This document shows positions 8,501 to 12,392 of a stretch of 12,392 nucleotides of DNA, in pieces (the first letter of the stretch is position 1; every line of letters starts with the position of its first letter). Made by a program: the position numbers and the translations under genes. The stretch is from contig JAUVKP010000004.1 in NCBI GenBank assembly GCA_030596185.1, positions 1-12,392 on the forward strand, written 5' to 3'. The notes beneath the pieces are model-generated. The model saw nothing but the letters and a program-made list of their open reading frames with translations, had not been told where the DNA came from and did not search any database. This DNA is from Fidelibacterota bacterium. GTDB taxonomy: Bacteria; Fidelibacterota; Fidelibacteria; Fidelibacterales; Fidelibacteraceae.

Positions 8501-9440
8501 CGCGGATGAAACCAAGGATTCCGATATTTTTGACGGAATTGAATTGGATTTCACAAATCATTGGAAAATACAAAAAGATGAAGAAGCAACAAGCTGGAAT
8601 ACAACAGATGGTCGCTCAATGGATTTCTCGATGAACTCTTTTACCTCTGTTCTTGATGGTGATACTTTGGTCGGCATTCCATATCCTGCAGACTATGAAA
8701 TGCGATTTACGGATTCCACAGTTGCCGGATATACGACACCGCAAATTCTAATTGATGAACTCTATTCTGGCTTGCCATCATTTCTAAGACCCACTCCCAT
8801 TAGTACAAATTTCTACTTGTACAATGTGATCGATTCAGTGGTTGTACCCTTTATCTTTTCAGGCGGCTATAAGAACAGCTCGGATATTTATGAATTATCA
8901 AACGGGGCTATGCTGTCAACATTCTTTTACTTACCTGATGATACGGATTATATCAAGTCATACTACTCATGGGTCATCACCTTCAGGAATCAGGGTGAGG
9001 TTGATCGATTTAATAATGGTGATGTTTTAAGCATGATAACTGAAAAACCCTTCCGTAACGGAGATGTTTTTGAGTTTACAACTGAAGCGCCCGAAGTTAA
9101 TTCCGATCTGGCAACGAATTCTTTAGAGAATGTCCAGGTTGTTCCTAATCCCTATATTGTTGCGAACAATATGGAAGCGCCGCTTCCACCTGCCGTGACG
9201 TCCGGGCGAGGGGAGCGCCGTATCGAATTTAGAAAACTACCTACGGATGCGAAGGTCTATATCTTTACATCAATGGGTTCTTTAGTTAAAACCTTGAATC
9301 ATGATGGCGATATTCACAATGGCACCTTAGCTTGGAATCTAAAATCCAGTGAAAATCTCGATGTTGCTTTTGGTGTTTACTTCTATGTGATCGAGTCCAG
9401 CGCGGGTAAAAAATCCGGGAAGATTGGGGTGATCAAATGA
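5583..9440 (+). CDS. Large secreted surface protein with DGIDND calcium-loop repeats, Fn3-like domain and T9SS-type C-terminal domain
   Basis: A 1285-residue exported protein of unknown function. Residues 1-20 are a signal peptide ending VFAQ. An N-terminal region of about 300 residues, rich in Trp, Tyr and Asp, has no fold I can name. Asp/Asn-rich motifs like calcium-binding loops follow: YDGIDNDADN (322-331), YDGIDNDLDGLIDE (416-429), YDIDNDGDKDE (447-457), DDGIDNDGDW (491-500), a looser one near 506-535, and SIDNNDNGSFD (859-869). An Fn3-like domain spans about 641-785 (PILTVVPGDGQVTLYW to YYYALVAYDRG). The last ~100 residues (VVPNPYIVANN to KSGKIGVIK) resemble a type A sorting domain, but with VVPNPY instead of NYPNPFNP. 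An AGGA 7 bases upstream plus the ATGA overlap with the receptor argue for coupled translation. It could be the surface ligand-binding partner of the receptor; this is inference from position only. Confidence 0.85.
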   Translation: MKTIKKLILSLFIITLVFAQSGPEYRRSAVHNANLVRTVFGNWGVVGQPTGKGPRGAWLFDTNGYIGDISPMVGAEVTYYDADQDSTYTFNSVVVCPIDRPRTQAEESNDGKLWTFEPVGGFFNANQTQIAMSTNPNSWPATWPDKMGDADDPGWKDSWNGYFGKSVFSADQESYYVMDDNNDEEYNHRSNTAGRVSGFPGYKFKPDSTDLTRNGLGLEVKVRGMQWQQFLASDVIFWLYEVTNTSTTDYNKVTFGMVCGTYLGVTSTEDYGEYDDDWSFFDVENDITYTGDFDNNCKRNPKWQGPVGLVGYAFLESPGNQYDGIDNDADNSVETYPALAFSAPKFTASDFDTVVYNMGDQVVVIDNDYNRSLVTITTDPQVITTRGMTITIEPGVTQLIEGNTIDEFYNVNQNVYDGIDNDLDGLIDENYIYHYRQIRMKQEADKYDIDNDGDKDEIINVVLYDKLNPVSYIDYFTGLGESDPMIDEKRDDGIDNDGDWNMAFDDVGADGKDNTNDYGEGDGLPTAGEPNFDQTDVDESDQIGLSSFNYFTPSNEYPMDDDDLLWDWMKPGYFDLPTNIQNGEPVAGEDGDFIYGSGYFPLRAGETQRFSLALVYGHDLDDLYKNRLTVQKIYDSDYRFPSPPEKPILTVVPGDGQVTLYWDRGAEESIDPVTKEKDFEGYKIYKATDSDFNELYTVTNANGVVTGYKALEQYDLDNDISGMFEAKSELFQEADGYTVNLGNNTGLQHSYIDNDVINGKQYYYALVAYDRGDSDADIYPSENTKFISIQADGSVITDINTAVVRPQPEVAGYDALNESTMLYHEDGPATGEIAYNVLDETKLTDHTYRVSFSDTKTDSIDNNDNGSFDLEDPREYTPYTTSYTVMDITGFTETVEVDTSYTYLVNEHLIYHSLLIAEADYPDDYINIEEFVIDTLRGRIKLIGGSAYEKADYVLNYQYYPVYQSANIYGSPYADETKDSDIFDGIELDFTNHWKIQKDEEATSWNTTDGRSMDFSMNSFTSVLDGDTLVGIPYPADYEMRFTDSTVAGYTTPQILIDELYSGLPSFLRPTPISTNFYLYNVIDSVVVPFIFSGGYKNSSDIYELSNGAMLSTFFYLPDDTDYIKSYYSWVITFRNQGEVDRFNNGDVLSMITEKPFRNGDVFEFTTEAPEVNSDLATNSLENVQVVPNPYIVANNMEAPLPPAVTSGRGERRIEFRKLPTDAKVYIFTSMGSLVKTLNHDGDIHNGTLAWNLKSSENLDVAFGVYFYVIESSAGKKSGKIGVIK

Positions 9441-9448
9441 CAAGGAAC

Positions 9449-9452
9449 AGGA
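9449..9452 (+). promoter_or_regulatory. Ribosome binding site deciding the PorV-family start
   Basis: AGGA is 8 bases before the ATG at 9461, which directly begins a signal peptide. The competing in-frame ATG at 9437 overlaps the previous stop as ATGA and has only GGGGTG upstream. Confidence 0.5.
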
Positions 9453-9460
9453 ATAATACT

Positions 9461-10471
9461 ATGAAGAAATACATCTTTACTTCATTACTGATACTTGCCA
9501 TTGGAAGCGGTCTGTTCGCACAGGATAAGGTCGGAACTACCGCGGCAAACTTTCTAAACATCCCCATTGGCGGTAAAGCTATTTCTATGGGCGGCGCTTA
9601 TACGGCCATCTCTGATGATCCGACAGCATTGTTTTGGAATCCCGGTGCAATGTCACGGGTTGGACGCTCTGATGTTTATACTTCAATTACAAACTATTTT
9701 GTAGATGCCCAGCATACCTGGTTTGGTGCACAATATATGCTGACCCCCAGTGACGCTATTGGAGTAAGTCTTAACAGCTTAAGCTATGGCGATTGGGAGC
9801 CTGTAACAACAGTGGAAGCACCCGATGGAACAGGCGAATATTGGCAAGCAAGTGATATGGCATTGGCTGTGACATATGCACGAAATATGACCGATCGTTT
9901 TTCGATTGGCGGCAGCATAAAATACATACACCAACAGATATATAATGAATCAGCCTCAACCATCGCAGTCGATCTTGGATTGTTATTTATTACACAATTC
10001 AATGGACTTCAAATTGGAGCAAGTATCCGAAACTTTGGTGGTTCACTTGAAATGCGTGGACGTGACTTGCTAACACAAGTTGATCTTGATCCGGAAAGTC
10101 AGGGCAATAATGAGAATATCGTATCTTACCTAAAAACGGATCAATGGGCAATTCCATTGACATACGTGATCGGTGTTTCCATGCCGGTAATTGATCGTGG
10201 TTGGAACCGGCTTGTACTTGCAGCTGATGTTATGCGACCAACGAACGATGCTCAGACCATTAATCTGGGTGCGGATTGGCGTATTGCCGATATGGTAAGC
10301 TTACGAGCAGGTTATCAGTCACTATTTAAAGCTGAGCGTGAGAATGGCTTGACCCTCGGCGTGGGTTTAGATCTTAAAGTTTCCGGTATGGCTATCGTAT
10401 TCGATTACAGTTTTCAATATTTCGGAAAATTGGGAATGTTAAATACGACATCTCTGGCTTTAACGTTTTAA
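9461..10471 (+). CDS. PorV/PorQ family (UPF0164) outer membrane beta-barrel protein
   Basis: A 336-residue outer membrane protein. Residues 1-21 are a signal peptide (MKKYIFTSLLILAIGSGLFAQ). The family hallmark follows at about 30-63: NFLNIPIGGKAISMGGA, then DDPTALFWNPGA. The remainder has alternating barrel strands and ends in a terminal Phe (SLALTF), the usual assembly signal of outer membrane barrels. Members include PorV (LptO), which in the type IX secretion system carries cargo with C-terminal sorting domains from the translocon to the surface attachment complex, and many paralogues of unknown role. Here the gene follows a probable sorting-domain cargo gene, which fits a delivery or anchoring role, but this is inference; a FadL-like uptake role is the alternative. 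An in-frame ATG at 9437 would add 8 polar residues and overlap the previous stop by ATGA. The start at 9461 is preferred for its AGGA and clean signal peptide; 9437 may still aid reinitiation. Confidence 0.88.
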   Translation: MKKYIFTSLLILAIGSGLFAQDKVGTTAANFLNIPIGGKAISMGGAYTAISDDPTALFWNPGAMSRVGRSDVYTSITNYFVDAQHTWFGAQYMLTPSDAIGVSLNSLSYGDWEPVTTVEAPDGTGEYWQASDMALAVTYARNMTDRFSIGGSIKYIHQQIYNESASTIAVDLGLLFITQFNGLQIGASIRNFGGSLEMRGRDLLTQVDLDPESQGNNENIVSYLKTDQWAIPLTYVIGVSMPVIDRGWNRLVLAADVMRPTNDAQTINLGADWRIADMVSLRAGYQSLFKAERENGLTLGVGLDLKVSGMAIVFDYSFQYFGKLGMLNTTSLALTF

Positions 10472-10477
10472 TGGGTT

Positions 10478-10505
10478 GTAAAGACGCAAGATATTGTATC
10501 TCTAC
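10478..10505. repeat. Imperfect 28-base palindrome, degenerate dispersed repeat candidate
   Basis: The sequence runs GTAAAGACGCAA, four loop-side bases, then TTGTATCTCTAC. The arms pair over 12 positions with two mismatches and one G-T wobble. It resembles a decayed copy of the GTAGAGACGCAA...TTGCGTCTCTAC palindromes that I recall as abundant intergenic repeats in Bacteroidota and cyanobacteria; this relation is from memory and untested. No T run follows, so it is not a standard terminator, though it could stabilise the 3' end of the PorV-family message. Confidence 0.5.
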
Positions 10506-10545
10506 ATCGTAATGTTACTTATAAGATGGAATGAATAAATATAGA

Positions 10546-10566
10546 ACAAGAAACAAGAAACAAGAA
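10546..10566 (+). repeat. Three perfect tandem copies of ACAAGAA
   Basis: Three directly adjacent 7-base units occupy the untranslated leader of the last gene, ending 2 bases before its AAGGAG ribosome binding site. The stretch is purine-rich and probably unstructured, which would keep the ribosome binding site open. Copy number could vary by slippage and change spacing or expression, but that is inference. Confidence 0.8.
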
Positions 10567-10579
10567 AAGGAGAAAAACA

Positions 10580-12392
10580 ATGAAAAAAATTCTTGTAATC
10601 TTAATGGTCATGTTGGCTACGTTCGCATTGGCAGATATCAATGTCACCTACGTAGTAAACATGTCTACACTTACAGGTATGGGTGCAACAGACTCTACCT
10701 ATGAAGTTCAACTTCGTGGATCGGAAGTCGGTCCCGTTGGTACCGATAACTGGTACAACATTTTCCTTACATGGGGAGATGGCTCACAAAATGCCACCAA
10801 TGTTGGTGGTGATTACTGGGAATTGACAGTAGCTTATCCGGATTCAATGGCCAGTTGGCGCATGGCTTATAAGGTCTGTTACAAAAGCGATACAGATGAA
10901 GGATACAACTGGGAAAATGTAACTATCCCAGGTGGTAACCGTATGTTTGTAATGCCGGTATCAGGTGACACTACACTTCAGCCCGCATATGTGAACAATG
11001 ACTGGGATCCACCCTATACACCTACAGATTCCGTGGATATTTTCTTCCGGATCAACATGAGTGCGGATGAAGGTTTTACTGAAACAGATCCCCTGTGTAT
11101 GGTTGGCGGACTTCCTGCAGGCGGTGCCGGTACCAATATGTGGTCACCGGGTACCTATGTTTTGACCCAGGAAGGAAGCAGTGATTTCTGGAACTATCAT
11201 CTAAAATTAGATCCGAGCACACTTCCATTGACAGATCAGATGTATCGTTACCTTAATGGTACCGAATGGTCAGATCATAATGAAAACCTTCAGGGTGCAT
11301 ACTTTGCCGGTAACGAGAACCGCGGTATCAGCCTTGGAACAAATGACACCACGATCGCTTGGGTATGGTGGAATGACATCCCCGGTGGAAACTTCGAAGG
11401 CGGCGACACAGCTGACATCGTTTTTGGTGTTAATATGGCTGAAGCCGTTGAAAACAACGGTTTCGAAATTGGCGATACTCTTGAACTTCGTATTGGTTAT
11501 GAATTAAGTTCAACTGAAGTTCTCGAAGTTGAAATGCTTCAGGTTCTTGGAACACAAATGTACACAGCAATTCTTACAGATGTTCCTCTGGTTTTTGGTG
11601 ATTATCTCTATTATCAGTACTATCTGATCAAAGATGGTCGCGAACAACGCGAAGTATATTATAACTTTGATTATGATGGTGATACACCTTCGGCTGCTGA
11701 ACGCCGTCGTATTATTATTGCTGATGCAGACGAAGAAGTCGCTGATATCTCAGCTGATGGTGGCGATGAACGTCGCATGCCCTTCTTCCGCAACAACAAC
11801 CCATTAACTCAGGATGTTACAGTTCACGTTGAATGTGACCTTCGTCCGGCATTTGCAACTGTTGCAGGCGGTAAAACACTTGAAGATATTCAAGGTTCAC
11901 AAGATATATCTTCTATCACACAGATCACAGGCGTTGCCATGAACGGTCCTTTGTCAAACACTGGTGAAGGCACATGGGCAGGCTGGGGTTCATCTTTGAT
12001 GAGCGATAGCACACGCAAGATGTGGGATGATGGAACTCACGGTGATGCAACAGCAGGCGATACTATTTATACCATTACTTATTTTATGTCACCGGACAGC
12101 GGTCATACCGTCGGTCAGGAATGTAAATTCGGTATTAATGGTGGAGACAATGAAGGCGGTGAAGGCGGTTATGGTAATAACCATATCGTTAATATTGATG
12201 ACTCACAAGCTGAAAGCTATCTCTACATTGCTTTTGGTAGTATCAACCCGACTTTCTACAGCGAATGGACTCCGACACCCGGTGTTGGTGTAGAAGATGT
12301 TGTTGAGACATATGTACTGGCTCAGAACTATCCGAATCCGTTCAACCCTGTTACGAACATTACATTTGCTCTTCCGACAAGCTCTGACGTTA
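10580..12392 (+). CDS. Modular secreted surface protein with repeated beta-domains and T9SS type A sorting signal (3' end beyond window)
   Basis: The frame is open for 604 codons from the ATG to the window edge; probably about 60-70 residues of the C-terminal domain are missing. AAGGAG lies 7 bases upstream. Residues 1-18 are a signal peptide (MKKILVILMVMLATFALA). Four similar units begin DINVTYVVNM (19), DIFFRINM (153), DIVFGVNM (279) and DVTVHVECDL (412), a period of about 126-134 residues. They are probably beta-sandwich modules of the kind used for glycan binding or as spacers. The fourth carries an acidic motif MWDDGTHGDATAGDT (481-495) and a glycine-rich segment with a duplicated EGG (Glu-Gly-Gly). 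Residues 579-590 read VLAQNYPNPFNP, followed by ITFALP, the start of a type A sorting domain, so export by type IX secretion and surface attachment are likely. Asn is encoded more often by AAC (25) than AAT (16) by my count, unlike the AAT-rich upstream genes, suggesting high expression. Function unknown; no catalytic motif seen. Confidence 0.82.
   Translation, partial: MKKILVILMVMLATFALADINVTYVVNMSTLTGMGATDSTYEVQLRGSEVGPVGTDNWYNIFLTWGDGSQNATNVGGDYWELTVAYPDSMASWRMAYKVCYKSDTDEGYNWENVTIPGGNRMFVMPVSGDTTLQPAYVNNDWDPPYTPTDSVDIFFRINMSADEGFTETDPLCMVGGLPAGGAGTNMWSPGTYVLTQEGSSDFWNYHLKLDPSTLPLTDQMYRYLNGTEWSDHNENLQGAYFAGNENRGISLGTNDTTIAWVWWNDIPGGNFEGGDTADIVFGVNMAEAVENNGFEIGDTLELRIGYELSSTEVLEVEMLQVLGTQMYTAILTDVPLVFGDYLYYQYYLIKDGREQREVYYNFDYDGDTPSAAERRRIIIADADEEVADISADGGDERRMPFFRNNNPLTQDVTVHVECDLRPAFATVAGGKTLEDIQGSQDISSITQITGVAMNGPLSNTGEGTWAGWGSSLMSDSTRKMWDDGTHGDATAGDTIYTITYFMSPDSGHTVGQECKFGINGGDNEGGEGGYGNNHIVNIDDSQAESYLYIAFGSINPTFYSEWTPTPGVGVEDVVETYVLAQNYPNPFNPVTNITFALPTSSDV

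Larger units (their letters stand above)
10472..10579. other. Spacer with palindrome and tandem repeat before the last gene
   Basis: This is the only sizeable gap inside the plus-strand gene row. It holds an imperfect palindrome near its start, an AT-rich middle (TTATAA at 10519-10524, with no convincing -35 partner), and a purine-rich tandem 7-mer just before the ribosome binding site. I see no canonical intrinsic terminator and no clear promoter, so whether the last gene belongs to the receptor operon is open. Confidence 0.6.

Noticed and set aside
5583..9440. SusD-like identity for the gene following the receptor
   Set aside because: The protein is far longer than SusD, has no lipobox cysteine after the signal peptide and no TPR-like helical content; its motifs are Asp-rich loops, Fn3 and a sorting domain.
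10478..10505. Palindrome as an intrinsic transcription terminator
   Set aside because: The stem has two mismatches and low GC, and no T run follows it.
10494..10525. TTGTAT ... TATAAG as a sigma70 promoter for the last gene
   Set aside because: The spacer of 20 bases is too long and the -35 overlaps the palindrome arm; the match is no better than expected in AT-rich DNA.
10546..10566. Three 7-base repeats as a CRISPR or iteron array
   Set aside because: The units are directly adjacent without spacers, only 7 bases long, and no cas or replication gene is nearby.

Overview
The window looks like chromosomal DNA of a Gram-negative bacterium of the Fibrobacterota-Chlorobiota-Bacteroidota (FCB) superphylum. 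The signs are a SusC-style TonB-dependent receptor with an N-terminal carboxypeptidase-regulatory-like domain, a PorV/UPF0164-family outer membrane protein, and large secreted proteins with C-terminal domains like those sorted by the type IX secretion system (T9SS), one carrying the NYPNPFNP motif typical of this group. A promoter candidate also resembles the Bacteroidota consensus. The style fits Neomarinimicrobiota, Calditrichota, Ignavibacteria or KSB1-like lineages better than classical Bacteroidota, but the phylum is inferred, not proven. The DNA is moderately AT-rich and densely coding. No rRNA, tRNA, CRISPR array, insertion sequence or phage gene was seen.

Left part, minus strand (2688 down to 1): three tightly packed genes encode a YhaM-like OB-fold/HD exoribonuclease, a six-helix ECF-transporter S component, and a beta-barrel outer membrane protein cut by the left edge. 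The first two genes overlap by 50 bases and the next two by a 4-base ATGA, so they are very probably co-transcribed and translationally coupled.

A 114-base divergent control region (2689-2802) separates this operon from a plus-strand operon.

Right part, plus strand (2803 to the end): a 927-residue TonB-dependent receptor, a 1285-residue secreted protein with calcium-loop-like DGIDND repeats, an Fn3-like domain and a divergent sorting domain, and a PorV-family barrel. ATGA contacts join the receptor to the large protein, and the large protein to the PorV gene (or its upstream alternative start). After 108 bases holding a degenerate palindrome and a 7-base tandem repeat comes a separately spaced gene. 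It encodes a modular surface protein with about four similar 130-residue units, a strong ribosome binding site and a canonical NYPNPFNP tail, and is cut by the right edge.

Working model (inference): the receptor imports an unknown ligand across the outer membrane. The big coupled protein would be its surface-exposed partner, filling the place SusD has in Sus systems. The PorV-like barrel would help deliver or anchor sorting-domain proteins. The last gene would encode an abundant, possibly carbohydrate-binding surface protein using the same export route.
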